Source of the DNA: Maritimibacter sp.
GTDB lineage: Bacteria; Pseudomonadota; Alphaproteobacteria; Rhodobacterales; Rhodobacteraceae
Assembly: GCA_017792445.1 (NCBI GenBank)
Contig: CP051232.1
Location: 434,001 to 498,000, forward strand
DNA length: 64,000 nucleotides
Direction of reading: 5' to 3'
A program made the position numbers and the translations under genes. Below, one piece after another: positions 41,720 through 51,254 of this stretch. The notes beneath the pieces were generated by a model. The model ran no database searches, was not told the DNA's origin, and saw only the letters and a program-made list of their open reading frames with translations. How positions within the stretch are numbered: the stretch's first letter is position 1; each line of letters opens with the position of its first letter.

Positions 41720-42727
41720 ATGGCAAGGACGCGGACGGGGCGTATCGCCTTGATGCTGTGTAGCGCCGCCGTTCTGGCGGGCTGCGGTGAGAACAGTGAC
41801 CTGTTCAAGAATACGACACCCGGCGACGAGGCCGCGGTGACATCGGGCGTGGACACGCCCGGTACGACGAAACTGGTGGAACGCGATGTCGAGGTTCCCG
41901 AGGTCTTCCAGGTCTCGGACAACGGCCTGTGGGACGGCCGCCCCTCGCTTGGTGGCGTCTGGGTCGCGCATCCCGATGTGACGGAGCCCGAGCGCGTGAT
42001 CATCCGCAACAACGAAACCGGGAAGTTCGTGATCGGCGCCCTGTTCAAGCGCGAGCGCGAGAACCCCGGCCCGATCTTCCAGGTCTCGTCGGACGCGGCC
42101 GCGGCGCTTGGCATGCTGGCCGGATCGCCCGGCGCGCTGAACGTGACCGCGCTTCGCCGCGAAGAGGTCCCCGAGGCGGGTCCCGCCAGCCTGCCGGAAG
42201 AGGTTCAGGTGGCCAACCTCGAGACGCCCGAAGGCATCGAGACGACCACGCTTGACGACCCGGTGGATCTGGCCGACGCCGCGCTGTCGGCTTTGGACAC
42301 GCCTGCGCCTTCCTCCGCGCCCGCACCGACCGTCACGCCCGAGATGGTGGCAAGCGCCGCCGCCGACACCGCGCCGACGGCACGCCCCCTTCCCGGCACG
42401 CTGACCAATGTCGAACCGACCTCGGCCCCGGTCAACGCCACGCCCCCGGCCCCGGTGTCGCGGCCGGCGCCCGCCCCCGCGCCGGTTTCGTCGCTTGAAA
42501 AGCCCTTCATCCAGATCGGCCTGTTCAGCGTCGAGGACAACGCCAACCGCAACGGCATCGCGCTTCGGAACGCTGGGATCATGCCCACGGTCAAGGAAGA
42601 GACCAGCAGCGGCAAGACCTATTGGCGCGTTCTCGCCGGACCGGTGCCGAATGGCTCGGAACGCGACGCCCTGCTGGCTAAGGTGAAGAAGCTCGGATAT
42701 GCGGACGCATATTTCGTGAAGAACTAG
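41720..42727 (+). CDS. SPOR-domain lipoprotein
   Basis: A 335-residue predicted lipoprotein with lipobox LAGC (Cys near residue 19). The central ~130 residues are Pro/Ala-rich linker (SSAPAPTVTPEM, NATPPAPVSRPAPAPAP). The C-terminal SPOR domain (about 260-335) starts KPFIQIGLFSVEDNANRNG and ends LGYADAYFVKN. SPOR domains bind denuded septal peptidoglycan. The start ATG 41720 is preceded by GGGG. It is 29 bp upstream of the D-Ala-D-Ala carboxypeptidase gene, consistent with a wall-remodelling pair. Confidence 0.9.
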   Translation: MARTRTGRIALMLCSAAVLAGCGENSDLFKNTTPGDEAAVTSGVDTPGTTKLVERDVEVPEVFQVSDNGLWDGRPSLGGVWVAHPDVTEPERVIIRNNETGKFVIGALFKRERENPGPIFQVSSDAAAALGMLAGSPGALNVTALRREEVPEAGPASLPEEVQVANLETPEGIETTTLDDPVDLADAALSALDTPAPSSAPAPTVTPEMVASAAADTAPTARPLPGTLTNVEPTSAPVNATPPAPVSRPAPAPAPVSSLEKPFIQIGLFSVEDNANRNGIALRNAGIMPTVKEETSSGKTYWRVLAGPVPNGSERDALLAKVKKLGYADAYFVKN

Positions 42728-42756
42728 CGCTGCCATAGAAAGGACTCTCAAGGCCC

Positions 42757-43914
42757 ATGCGTTTTGCCCCTCTGCTCGCGACGCTCGCCCTGATCCTGCT
42801 GACCGCCCTGCCCGCCCGCGCGTTCGACACGCGGGCGCGCGCGGCCTGGGTCTACGACATGACCACCGGTACGGTCCTGATGTCGAAAGAGGCCGACCTG
42901 CCCTATCCGCCGGCCTCGATGTCAAAGCTGATGACGCTGAACATGCTGTTCGAGGCGCTGCGCGACGGCCGCGTGACGCTGGACACAGAGTTCCGCGTTT
43001 CGACCAAGGCCAAGAACATGGGCGGCTCGACCATGTTCCTGAACGAGACCGACCGCCCGACCGTTGAACAGCTGATCAAGGGCATCATCGTGCTGTCCGG
43101 CAACGACGCCTGCGTCGTGGTGGCCGAGGGCCTTGCCGGAACCGAGGAAGCCTTCGCCCGAATGATGAACGACCGGGCCCGCGCGCTTGGCATGTCCAAT
43201 TCGACCTTCGCCAACGCCAGCGGCTGGCCCGCGCCGAACCAGCGGATGTCGATGCACGATCTGGGCACGCTCGCCGTGCGCCTGATCTCGGAATTCCCCG
43301 AGTACTACGGCTACTTCGGCATGACCGAGTTTCCCTTTGACGACCGCGCGCCGCAAAACCGGTTCAACCGCAACCCGCTGCTGACGCTTGGTATCGGCGC
43401 GGACGGCCTGAAAACCGGCCACACGCAGGAAGCGGGATATGGTCTTGTTGGGTCTGCCGTGCAGGGCAACCGCCGTATCGTCTTCGTGATCGCGGGTCTC
43501 AATACCGAGGAAGAGCGCGCAGAGGAATCCGAGCGGATCGTGAACTGGGCCTTCCGCCAGTTCGTCCAGAAGACGGTTGTCGAGGAAGGCAAGGTACTGG
43601 CGTCCGCCCCGGTCTGGCTGGGCAACATCGATCAGGTCGGTCTGGCCGTTGAGCAGGATGTGGAACTTCTGATCCCAGCGCTGGTTCAGGGCAACATCGA
43701 GGGCGAGATCCGTTATCGCGGCCCGGTGCAGGCGCCCATCGAGGAAGGCCAGCAGCTGGGCGAGTTGATCATCACGCTGCCGGACATGCCCGAAACCCGC
43801 GTTCCGCTGGTCGCCGACCGTTCCGTAGAGCGTGGCGGGTTCATGCCCCGGATCCGCACCGCCGCACGCATCCTGATCACGCGCTTCGCCGGTCAGGCTG
43901 CGGACCTGCTGTAA
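42757..43914 (+). CDS. D-alanyl-D-alanine carboxypeptidase (PBP5/6 family)
   Basis: A 385-residue periplasmic enzyme that trims the terminal D-Ala from peptidoglycan pentapeptides. The signal peptide is at about 1-22. Catalytic motifs are SxxK SMSK at 54-57, SxN SGN at 114-116 and KTG at 219-221 (DGLKTGHTQEAGYG). The PBP5-type C-terminal beta domain follows (VGLAVEQDVELLIPAL). It lies in series with the SPOR lipoprotein and upstream of tmk. Confidence 0.93.
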   Translation: MRFAPLLATLALILLTALPARAFDTRARAAWVYDMTTGTVLMSKEADLPYPPASMSKLMTLNMLFEALRDGRVTLDTEFRVSTKAKNMGGSTMFLNETDRPTVEQLIKGIIVLSGNDACVVVAEGLAGTEEAFARMMNDRARALGMSNSTFANASGWPAPNQRMSMHDLGTLAVRLISEFPEYYGYFGMTEFPFDDRAPQNRFNRNPLLTLGIGADGLKTGHTQEAGYGLVGSAVQGNRRIVFVIAGLNTEEERAEESERIVNWAFRQFVQKTVVEEGKVLASAPVWLGNIDQVGLAVEQDVELLIPALVQGNIEGEIRYRGPVQAPIEEGQQLGELIITLPDMPETRVPLVADRSVERGGFMPRIRTAARILITRFAGQAADLL

Positions 43915-43965
43915 GCCCGAAGCTGGCCCGTTGACCCCGCGCGGACGGGCCGCTACGCCGCTTTC

Positions 43966-44586
43966 ATGACAGGACGTTTCATCACCTTCGAAGGCATCGA
44001 CGGCTCTGGCAAGTCGACGCAGGCGCGGCTGCTGGCGGATGCCTTGCGAGCCGAGGGCCACGACACCGTGCTGACTCGCGAACCCGGCGGCTCTCCGGGT
44101 GCGGACGAGATCCGGCGGCTGGTGCTGGAAGGCGATCCCGACCGCTGGTCCGCCGAGACCGAGATCCTGCTGTTCACCGCCGCCCGCCGCGACCATCTGG
44201 AACGGCTGATCGAGCCCTCGCTTGCCGCCGGCAAGGTCGTGGTCTGCGACCGGTTCGCGGATTCGACGCGGATGTATCAGGGCCTGTCGCGCGGCAACCT
44301 GCGCGCCAAGGTGGACGCGCTGCATTCGCTGATGATCGGACGCGAGCCGGACCTGACGATCCTGATCGACATGGACCCCGCCACCGGCCTCGCCCGCGCG
44401 AAAGGGCGCAACGGCACGGAAGAACGGTTCGAGGATTTTGGCCTCGACCTTCAGGCCAAGATGCGCGCCGGTTTCCTTGCGCTGGCCGAAGAATTCGCCT
44501 CTCGCTTCCGCATCATCGACGGTGACCGCCCGGTGGATGCCGTGGCGGCGGACGTGCGCGCCGCGGTACAGGAGGCGCTGGCGTGA
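43966..44586 (+). CDS. tmk: Thymidylate kinase
   Basis: A 206-residue enzyme converting dTMP to dTDP. P-loop GIDGSGKST lies near residues 9-17, the DRF motif in VVCDRFADSTRMYQG, and a LID region with ARAKGRNGTEERFEDF. The start ATG 43966 lacks a strong ribosome site, but the length is normal. The stop overlaps the holB start (GTGA), the usual tmk-holB arrangement. Confidence 0.95.
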   Translation: MTGRFITFEGIDGSGKSTQARLLADALRAEGHDTVLTREPGGSPGADEIRRLVLEGDPDRWSAETEILLFTAARRDHLERLIEPSLAAGKVVVCDRFADSTRMYQGLSRGNLRAKVDALHSLMIGREPDLTILIDMDPATGLARAKGRNGTEERFEDFGLDLQAKMRAGFLALAEEFASRFRIIDGDRPVDAVAADVRAAVQEALA

Positions 44587-45701
44587 TCGACACCGTGCCC
44601 GAGGCCGACCGCGCCCACGGCGCACCGCACCCGCGCGAGACGCGGTGGCTGATCGGACAAGAGGCCGCAGAGGCCTCGTTTCTCGACGCCTTCACCTCAG
44701 GCCGGATGCACCACGCCTGGCTGATCACCGGCCCGCGCGGCGTGGGCAAGGCGACGCTGGCCTGGCGGATCGCACGGTTCCTGCTGGCCACTCCGGTGCA
44801 GCAGGATGACGGACTGTTCGGCGCTCCTCCCCCGCCGACGACGCTGGATATCTCCGAGGACCACCCCGTTGCCCACCGGGTCGCCGCGCTGTCCGATCCC
44901 GGCCTTTCGCTTGTGCGCCGACCGTGGGACGAGAAGACCGAACGCCTGCGGCAGGAGATCACCGTCGAAGAGATCCGCCGGCTCAAGCGGTTCTTTGAAC
45001 TCTCTGCCGCCGATGGCGGCCGCAGGGTCGTGATCGTGGACGCCGCCGACGAGATGAACGTCTCTGCCGCCAATGCCCTGCTGAAGGTGCTGGAGGAACC
45101 GCCCGCGAACACCACGCTGCTGCTGATCGCGCACCAGCCCTCGCGCATTCTGCCCACCATCCTGTCGCGTTGCCGCCGCCTGCGGTGCCGCACGCTGGAC
45201 GCGCCCGAGATCGCGCAGGCGCTGGCACAGGCGGGTGTCGAGCCCGGCGAGGATGCGGACGGGCTTGCGGCGCTGGCCGAGGGCTCGGTCGGCACCGCGC
45301 TCAGGCTGCTGACCATGGACGGGCTGAAGCTGTACCGCGAACTGGTGCAGGTTCTGGGCGACCCGAACGCCCGCCCCCGCGCGCTGGCGCTGGCCGACAG
45401 CGCCACCGGGCGCACCAACGCCGACCGCTTCGCGCTGCTGCTGGACCTGTTCGACCTGTTCCTTGCCCGCGCCGCCCGCGCCGGTATCGCGGGACCGCCG
45501 CTGCCCGAAGCGGTCGAGGGCGAGGCGCGCCTGCTGGCCCGCCTGTCGCCGCATACCTACGCAGCCCGCCAATGGGCCGACCTGTCGCAGTCGCTGGGCG
45601 CCCGCGCCCGTCACGGGCGGGCGGTCAACCTTGACCCTGCCTCGCTCATCCTTGATATGGTTCTCAAGGTTCACGAAACGGCGGCCAAGCTGCCCGCCTG
45701 A
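44583..45701 (+). CDS. holB: DNA polymerase III subunit delta-prime
   Basis: A 372-residue clamp-loader subunit. Walker-A-like GPRGVGKA at 50-57, DEXX-like VIVDAADEM, and the sensor/SRC region LPTILSRCRRLR. GTG start at 44583 overlaps the tmk stop by 4 bp. It is followed by tatD and an MBL hydrolase on the same strand, the usual bacterial neighbourhood. Confidence 0.93.
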   Translation: MIDTVPEADRAHGAPHPRETRWLIGQEAAEASFLDAFTSGRMHHAWLITGPRGVGKATLAWRIARFLLATPVQQDDGLFGAPPPPTTLDISEDHPVAHRVAALSDPGLSLVRRPWDEKTERLRQEITVEEIRRLKRFFELSAADGGRRVVIVDAADEMNVSAANALLKVLEEPPANTTLLLIAHQPSRILPTILSRCRRLRCRTLDAPEIAQALAQAGVEPGEDADGLAALAEGSVGTALRLLTMDGLKLYRELVQVLGDPNARPRALALADSATGRTNADRFALLLDLFDLFLARAARAGIAGPPLPEAVEGEARLLARLSPHTYAARQWADLSQSLGARARHGRAVNLDPASLILDMVLKVHETAAKLPA

Positions 45702-45749
45702 CTCCCATCCGCCTTGCACGTACATCCTTCGACCGAAGACCGCTTTTCC

Positions 45750-46559
45750 ATGCCCGCCGACACCCCTCAGATCACCGACAGCCACTGCCACCTCGACTTC
45801 CCGCAGTTCGAGGGCGAACACGAAGCCTTGCTGGCGCGCGCCGCCGGGGCCGGCGTGACGCGCATGGTCACGATCTGCACCCGTCTGCGGCAGGAACCGC
45901 AGGTGCGCGCGCTGGCCGAAGCGCACGCACCGGTCTTCTACGCCGCCGGCACCCACCCGATGAGCGCCGCCGAAGAGCCGCTGGCGACCGTCGCGGAACT
46001 GGTGAAGCTGGCCGAGCATCCGAAATTCGTCGGCATCGGCGAGACCGGGCTGGATTACCACTACACGGCAGAGTCGAAGGACATCCAGCAAGAGTCGCTG
46101 CGCATCCATATCGAGGCCTGCCGCCGGACCGGCCTGCCCCTGATCATCCATTCGCGCGATGCGGACGAGGACATGGCCCGCATCCTGTCCGAGGAACACG
46201 CGGCCGGGGCCTATAGCTGCGTCATGCACTGTTTCTCGTCCGGCCGCGCGCTGGCCGAGGCTGCGCTGGGGCTTGGCTTCTACCTGTCGATGTCCGGCAT
46301 CGCCGCCTTCCCGCGGTCCACCGAACTGCGCGAGATCTTCGCGGACGCGCCGGTCGACCGGGTTCTGGTCGAGACCGACAGCCCCTACCTTGCGCCGCCG
46401 CCCCACCGCGGCAAGCGCAATGAGCCCGCCTACACGGCGCACACCGCCCGTGTCGGGGCCGAGGTCTACGGCCTCGACTACGCCGACTTCGCCGCGCGGA
46501 CGCAGGCCAACTTCGAGCGCCTGTTCTCGCGCGTCGCCGCGTACGAGGCCGCCGCGTGA
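45750..46559 (+). CDS. TatD-family metal-dependent hydrolase (DNase)
   Basis: A 269-residue cytosolic TIM-barrel hydrolase. Metal ligands are seen in TDSHCHLDF, GIGETGLDYHY, LIIHSRDADED, MHCFSSG and VETDSPYLAP. ATG 45750 gives the standard N-terminus; an earlier in-frame ATG adds 12 unlikely residues. The stop overlaps the next gene as GTGA. Family members are 3'-5' DNases involved in DNA repair or quality control. Confidence 0.93.
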   Translation: MPADTPQITDSHCHLDFPQFEGEHEALLARAAGAGVTRMVTICTRLRQEPQVRALAEAHAPVFYAAGTHPMSAAEEPLATVAELVKLAEHPKFVGIGETGLDYHYTAESKDIQQESLRIHIEACRRTGLPLIIHSRDADEDMARILSEEHAAGAYSCVMHCFSSGRALAEAALGLGFYLSMSGIAAFPRSTELREIFADAPVDRVLVETDSPYLAPPPHRGKRNEPAYTAHTARVGAEVYGLDYADFAARTQANFERLFSRVAAYEAAA

Positions 46560-47356
46560 CCGCCGAACTGCGGTTCACCATCCTCGGATGCGGCTCGTCC
46601 GGCGGCGTGCCGCGGCTGGGCGGCCACTGGGGCCTGTGCGATCCGGAGAACCCGAAGAACACCCGCCGCCGCTGTTCCATGCTGGTCGAGCGCGAGACGG
46701 CCGAGGGCATTACCCGCGTCCTGATCGACACCACGCCCGATATGCGGGCGCAACTGCTGGACGCCGGGGTCGGCGCGCTGGACGCGGTGGTCTTCACCCA
46801 CAGCCATGCGGACCACACCCACGGGCTCGACGACCTGCGTCAGGTGGTGTTCAACACCCGCCAGCGGTTGCAGGTCTGGGCGGACGGCGCGACGCAGGAC
46901 GACCTGTACTCGCGCTTCGCCTACGCCTTCATCCAGCCGAAGACATCGCCCTACCCGCCGATCCTCGAGATGAACACCATCGAAGGGCCGATCACCGTGA
47001 CCGGCGCAGGGGGCGCGATCATCCTGACCCCGTTCGAGGTCAACCACGGCTCGATCGACGCGCTTGGCTTCCGGATCGGCGACCTCGCCTATCTGCCCGA
47101 CGTGGCGCATATGTCCGACGAGGCATGGGAAGCCGTCACCGATCTTGATTGCTGGGTCCTCGACGCACTGCGCCGCGACCCGCACCCGACACATTCGCAC
47201 CTTGCGCAGTCGCTGGAATGGATTGAACGGGCGGCGCCGAAGCGGGCGGTTCTGACGAACATGCATCTGGACCTCGACTACGACACGGTCGAGGCCGAAA
47301 CGGCTGACCATATTACCCCGGCCTACGACGGAATGGTGATCCGCTATGCGCTTTAG
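46556..47356 (+). CDS. MBL-fold metal-dependent hydrolase (PhnP-like)
   Basis: A 266-residue metallo-beta-lactamase-fold protein. N-terminal LGCGSSGGVPRLGG is typical of the phosphodiesterase/PhnP group. Metal motif THSHADHTHG supplies HxHxDH, with further ligands in VNHGSIDALG, LPDVAHMSDEAW and LTNMHLDLDY. GTG start at 46556 is coupled to tatD by a 4-bp overlap. It is the last gene of the tmk-holB-tatD run; the substrate is unknown. Confidence 0.92.
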   Translation: MTAELRFTILGCGSSGGVPRLGGHWGLCDPENPKNTRRRCSMLVERETAEGITRVLIDTTPDMRAQLLDAGVGALDAVVFTHSHADHTHGLDDLRQVVFNTRQRLQVWADGATQDDLYSRFAYAFIQPKTSPYPPILEMNTIEGPITVTGAGGAIILTPFEVNHGSIDALGFRIGDLAYLPDVAHMSDEAWEAVTDLDCWVLDALRRDPHPTHSHLAQSLEWIERAAPKRAVLTNMHLDLDYDTVEAETADHITPAYDGMVIRYAL

Positions 47357-47437
47357 GCGCAGCGGTCTCTGCCTCTACGGCCCTACAGTTTCCGCCCCGG
47401 AGAGCGCCCTGCCCTCCTCCCCTCGCAAGGCACGCCC

Positions 47438-48367
47438 ATGCAAGCGCTTCTAGACGTAATCCTTCCCGTGTTCATCGTCATCGGCGCGGGGTATCTCGTC
47501 GTGTGGCGAAAGATGTTCTCGGACGCGGCGGTGGATGGGCTGATGGGCTTCGCCCAGAACTTCGCCTTCCCCTGCCTTCTGTTCCGCGCAATCTCGCAAC
47601 TGAACCTCGACGACGCATTGTCGCTGTCGCTGTTCGTGAGCTTCTACACAGGAGCTTTCGCAGGCTTCGCGGCGGGGCTTCTGGGGGCGCGGCTGATCTT
47701 CCGGCGGCCGTGGCAGGACAGCATCGCCATCGGCTTCTGCGGCATGTTCTCGAACTCGTTGCTGCTGGGCGTTCCGATCACCGAACGCGCCTATGGCGCC
47801 GATGCGTTGCAACCGAACTTCGCGATCATCTCGATCCACGCCCCGATGTTGTACGGCATCGGCCTGACGATCATGGAACTGACCCGCGCCCAAGGGGCGG
47901 GCGCAATGGCGAAGGCCAAGGCGATCCTGACCGCGGTGTTCCGCAATGGCCTGATCCTTGGCATCGTGCTGGGCTTCATCGCCAACTTCACCGGCTTCCC
48001 GGTGCCCGAAGTTGTCGGCGGCGCGCTGGACCTTGTCAGCCGCGCGGCCCTTCCCGCCGCGCTGTTCGCGCTTGGCGGCATCCTGTACCGCTACCGGCCC
48101 GAAGGCGACATGGCGACCATCGCGATGGTCTGCTGCATCTCGCTGATCCTGCATCCGTTGGTGACCTACACGCTGGGCAAGATGACGGGCCTGACGACCG
48201 GACAGCTGCGCTCGGCGGTGCTGACCGCGTCGATGGCGCCGGGGGTGAACACCTATATCTTCGCCAACATGTACGGCGTCGCCCGCCGGGTCGCTGCCTC
48301 GGCCCTTCTGATGGCAACGGCGCTGTCGATCGTGACGATCTGGGTCTGGCTGGCGATCCTGCCATAG
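47438..48367 (+). CDS. AEC-family transporter (auxin efflux carrier type)
   Basis: A 309-residue inner-membrane protein with about ten helices. AEC features include GYLVVWRKMFSDAAVDGLMGFAQNFAFPCLLFRAI near the start and a C-terminal half with VLTASMAPGVNTYIFANMYG. Family members export or import small carboxylates or auxin-like acids. A hairpin terminator follows at 48373. It stands alone on the plus strand. Confidence 0.9.
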   Translation: MQALLDVILPVFIVIGAGYLVVWRKMFSDAAVDGLMGFAQNFAFPCLLFRAISQLNLDDALSLSLFVSFYTGAFAGFAAGLLGARLIFRRPWQDSIAIGFCGMFSNSLLLGVPITERAYGADALQPNFAIISIHAPMLYGIGLTIMELTRAQGAGAMAKAKAILTAVFRNGLILGIVLGFIANFTGFPVPEVVGGALDLVSRAALPAALFALGGILYRYRPEGDMATIAMVCCISLILHPLVTYTLGKMTGLTTGQLRSAVLTASMAPGVNTYIFANMYGVARRVAASALLMATALSIVTIWVWLAILP

Positions 48368-48372
48368 AGAAA

Positions 48373-48398
48373 GGCCCCGGACAGCGATGTCCGGGGCC
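48373..48398. terminator. Bidirectional intrinsic terminator
   Basis: An 11-bp perfect stem GGCCCCGGACA / TGTCCGGGGCC with a GCGA loop, 6 bp after the AEC gene's stop. It is followed by TCTGTTCTT on the plus side. It lies between the convergent AEC gene and the ABC permease gene ending at 48435, so it can serve both. Confidence 0.85.
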
Positions 48399-48434
48399 TC
48401 TGTTCTTGTCGTTACGCGGCGCTGGCGCTTTGGA

Positions 48435-49616
48435 TCAGCCCGGCGACATCCCCCGCAGCCGCTCGGACCGGCGGCGCAGAAGCTCCACCGTGGTCAGCAG
48501 CAGGATCGAGATCCCGACTAGGATCGTGGCCACCGCAAGGATCGTGGGCGAGATCTGTTCCCGCAGGCCGGTGAACATCTGCCACGGCAGCGTCTTCTGA
48601 CCGGCTGAGCCCACGAACAGCACCACCACGACCTCGTCGAACGAGGTGATGAAGGCGAACAGGCCGCCCGAGATCACGCCCGGCAGGATCAGCGGCATCT
48701 GCACCTTGAAGAAGGTGGTCACCGGGTTCGCCCCCATGTTCGCCGCCGCCCGCGTCAGGCTGTCGTCGAAGCCCACCAGCGTCGCCGTCACGGTGATGAT
48801 GACGAACGGGATGCCAAGGGCCGCGTGCGCCAGCACGACGCCGACGTAGGTGCCCTGCAGGCCGATCCGCGAGTAGAAGAAGTACATCCCCGCCGCCGAG
48901 ATGATCAGCGGTACGATCATCGGCGAGATCAGGATTGCCATGATCGCCCGGCGGAACGGCACGTGCGGCTGGCTCAGGCCGATGGCCGCCAGCGTGCCCA
49001 GCGTCACCGACAGAAGCGTTGCGGCGGGTGCGATCTGCACCGAGTTCCGCAGCGCCTGCTGCCAGTCCGGATTGCCGAAGAAGTCGCGGTAGTGCTTCAG
49101 CGAATAGGCTTCCGGGTCCAGCGCCAGCATGCCCGGCGTGAAGGTGAAGAAGTTCTCGGCGTTGAACGACAGCGGCATCACCGTGATGATCGGCGCGATC
49201 AGGAAGAAGAAGATCAGGCCGCAGATGAACTTGTAGCTGTTGTGCCAGAGAACCTCGCGCGGGGTGGAATAGATCGGCACCCCCATCCGGTACTTGCCCG
49301 AATGCAGCCAGTAGGTGAACCAGCCGAGGATGAAGCCGATGATCGCGCCACCGACAAGGCCCGAGAGCCCCGCCAGCAGCAGCCCCACGACCGCAAAGAT
49401 CGCAAGCGAGATCAACGTGCCGGTACGCTTGTCCGGCACGAAGCTGACCAGCGCATAGGCCAGCACCGCGCCGACCACGGCGCCGACCAGCAGGCCAAGG
49501 ATCCCAGAGCCGTTGGCGATGCCGACGAACAGTCCGAAGAAGCCGGCCAGCGCCGCCACGAAGGGCACCGTGAAGGTGGTGAGCGGCGGGGTCTTGATGG
49601 GTTGGATAAGTGCCAT
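48435..49616 (-). CDS. ABC transporter permease, PotC-like, with extra N-terminal membrane domain
   Basis: A 393-residue permease. The last ~270 residues are a standard PotC-type domain with the EAA-like loop SLTRAAANMGANPVTTFFKVQMPLILPG. The first ~110 residues form an additional glycine-rich hydrophobic region, probably four helices (FVAALAGFFGLFVGIANG onward), not present in standard PotC. It is the last gene of the polyamine-type ABC operon, 5 bp after the preceding permease. Confidence 0.9.
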   Translation of the reverse strand: MALIQPIKTPPLTTFTVPFVAALAGFFGLFVGIANGSGILGLLVGAVVGAVLAYALVSFVPDKRTGTLISLAIFAVVGLLLAGLSGLVGGAIIGFILGWFTYWLHSGKYRMGVPIYSTPREVLWHNSYKFICGLIFFFLIAPIITVMPLSFNAENFFTFTPGMLALDPEAYSLKHYRDFFGNPDWQQALRNSVQIAPAATLLSVTLGTLAAIGLSQPHVPFRRAIMAILISPMIVPLIISAAGMYFFYSRIGLQGTYVGVVLAHAALGIPFVIITVTATLVGFDDSLTRAAANMGANPVTTFFKVQMPLILPGVISGGLFAFITSFDEVVVVLFVGSAGQKTLPWQMFTGLREQISPTILAVATILVGISILLLTTVELLRRRSERLRGMSPG

Positions 49617-49621
49617 GTCGA

Positions 49622-51253
49622 TTACCCCAGGCTCACGTTGTCGATGCCGACGATCTTGTCGTAGACCCAGTACAGCAGCAGCACGACCACCAGCAGGATG
49701 GTCCCGAGTGCGGCGGCAAGGCCCCAGTTGAGCGACGACGAGATGTGATAGGCGATCCGGTTACTGATGAAGGTACCGGTCGTGCCGCCCACCAGTTCCG
49801 GCGTGATGTAGTAGCCGATGGCAAGGATGAACACGAGGATCGAGCCCGCGCCGATACCCGGCACCGACTGCGGGAAATAGACCCGCCAGAACGCCGTCCA
49901 CGGTGTCGCACCCAGCGACTTGGCCGCGCGCACATAGGATGGCGGGATCGTCTTCATCACCGAGTACAGCGGCAGGATCATGAACGGCAGCAGGATGTGC
50001 GTCATCGCGACGATGGTGCCGAACTGGTTGTTGATCATCACCAATCGGTTGTTGTCCGCGACAAGGCCGACCCACACGAGGATGTCGTTGATCACCCCCT
50101 GTTGTTGCAGCAGCACCTTCCACGCCGAGGTCCGCACCAGAAGTGAGGTCCAGAACGGCAGCAGGACAAGGATCATCAGCAGCGACGAGACCCGCATCGG
50201 CAGGTTCGACAGCAGGTAGGCCACCGGATAGCCAAGCAGGATGCACGACACCATGATGGTCAGCGACATGAACATCGTCCGCTTGAACAGCAGCAGATAG
50301 ATCTTCTGGTTGTCGGGCTGCTGCTCGACCCCGTCAGGCGTCAGCTTCAGGTCGACCGAGGACAGGAAATAGCCCGAGGTGTACTTGGGCGAGAACGCCT
50401 TGATCGTGCCCCAGACCTCGGTATCGCCCCAGTCGTCGTCGATGTCGAGGAACTGTTCCTTGATCGAGACCTCGGGGATGTCCGCCGTCGCCTCGGCTGC
50501 GGCCTGAAGCAACGCGGCCTGCGGTCCGTCATAGGCGGCGACCGCGTCAGAGTTCCGCGTCAGGTCGCGGTAGAGCATCGCGTACAGGAAGTCTTCCGGC
50601 TCTTCCTCGGCAACGTTGTCGTCGTTTTCCTTGAGGATGCGCAGCCACGAGTCCCAGGCCGAGTTGGTCTCGGGCAGGATCTCGGACGTGGTGTCCGCCG
50701 CCATCAGTTCCATCCAGACCGCCGGGTCTTCCCAAGCGGGGTCGAGGTCGATGAAGGCGTCGGTGTATTCGTCCGTGTCCATCCGGCCGACGCCCCTGCC
50801 CGACTTGCGGAACAGCGACGAGATGCCGGTGGTTTCATAGTTCAGGCGGCTGCCCAGCCGGGTGTGGACCTTGAACTCTTCCGCCTCGACCATGTCGACA
50901 TAGAAGGCGGCGAAGACGTCCTCGTCCGGAGCCTCGCCAGAGGCATAGTCCCAGTCTTCCAGCGCCACGACGGTGCGCGGCAGCGTCTCGGCGACGATTT
51001 CGTTCTCGACCGAGCGGAACAGCATGTCGGCGATCGGGGCGATGAAGGTCACCAGCACGAAGATCAGCAGCGGTGCGATCAGCATCAGCGCCCGCAACTT
51101 CTCGCGGCGCAGCGCGCGCATCAGCGACTTCTTCAGCGGCGTGCCGTCAGCGGCCAGCATCGGGCCCTTCTTCTCGGCCGCGTCAGCCTCGCGCAGGGCG
51201 TTGTCGGGTGTCGGTCCGCTATTGACGTCCGGACCTGAGGTGGCGTCGGTCAT
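49622..51253 (-). CDS. ABC transporter permease, PotB-like, with large periplasmic insert
   Basis: A 543-residue permease. TM1 lies at about 56-76 and TM2 at about 326-348; the region between, about 240 residues, is acidic and hydrophilic and faces the periplasm. The remaining helices and the cytosolic loop YVRAAKSLGATPWTAFWRVYFPQ match PotB. It starts one base after the DUF1330 stop and is 5 bp from the next permease. The insert is much longer than in E. coli PotB and may be a docking or sensing domain. Confidence 0.9.
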   Translation of the reverse strand: MTDATSGPDVNSGPTPDNALREADAAEKKGPMLAADGTPLKKSLMRALRREKLRALMLIAPLLIFVLVTFIAPIADMLFRSVENEIVAETLPRTVVALEDWDYASGEAPDEDVFAAFYVDMVEAEEFKVHTRLGSRLNYETTGISSLFRKSGRGVGRMDTDEYTDAFIDLDPAWEDPAVWMELMAADTTSEILPETNSAWDSWLRILKENDDNVAEEEPEDFLYAMLYRDLTRNSDAVAAYDGPQAALLQAAAEATADIPEVSIKEQFLDIDDDWGDTEVWGTIKAFSPKYTSGYFLSSVDLKLTPDGVEQQPDNQKIYLLLFKRTMFMSLTIMVSCILLGYPVAYLLSNLPMRVSSLLMILVLLPFWTSLLVRTSAWKVLLQQQGVINDILVWVGLVADNNRLVMINNQFGTIVAMTHILLPFMILPLYSVMKTIPPSYVRAAKSLGATPWTAFWRVYFPQSVPGIGAGSILVFILAIGYYITPELVGGTTGTFISNRIAYHISSSLNWGLAAALGTILLVVVLLLYWVYDKIVGIDNVSLG

Positions 51254-51254
51254 G

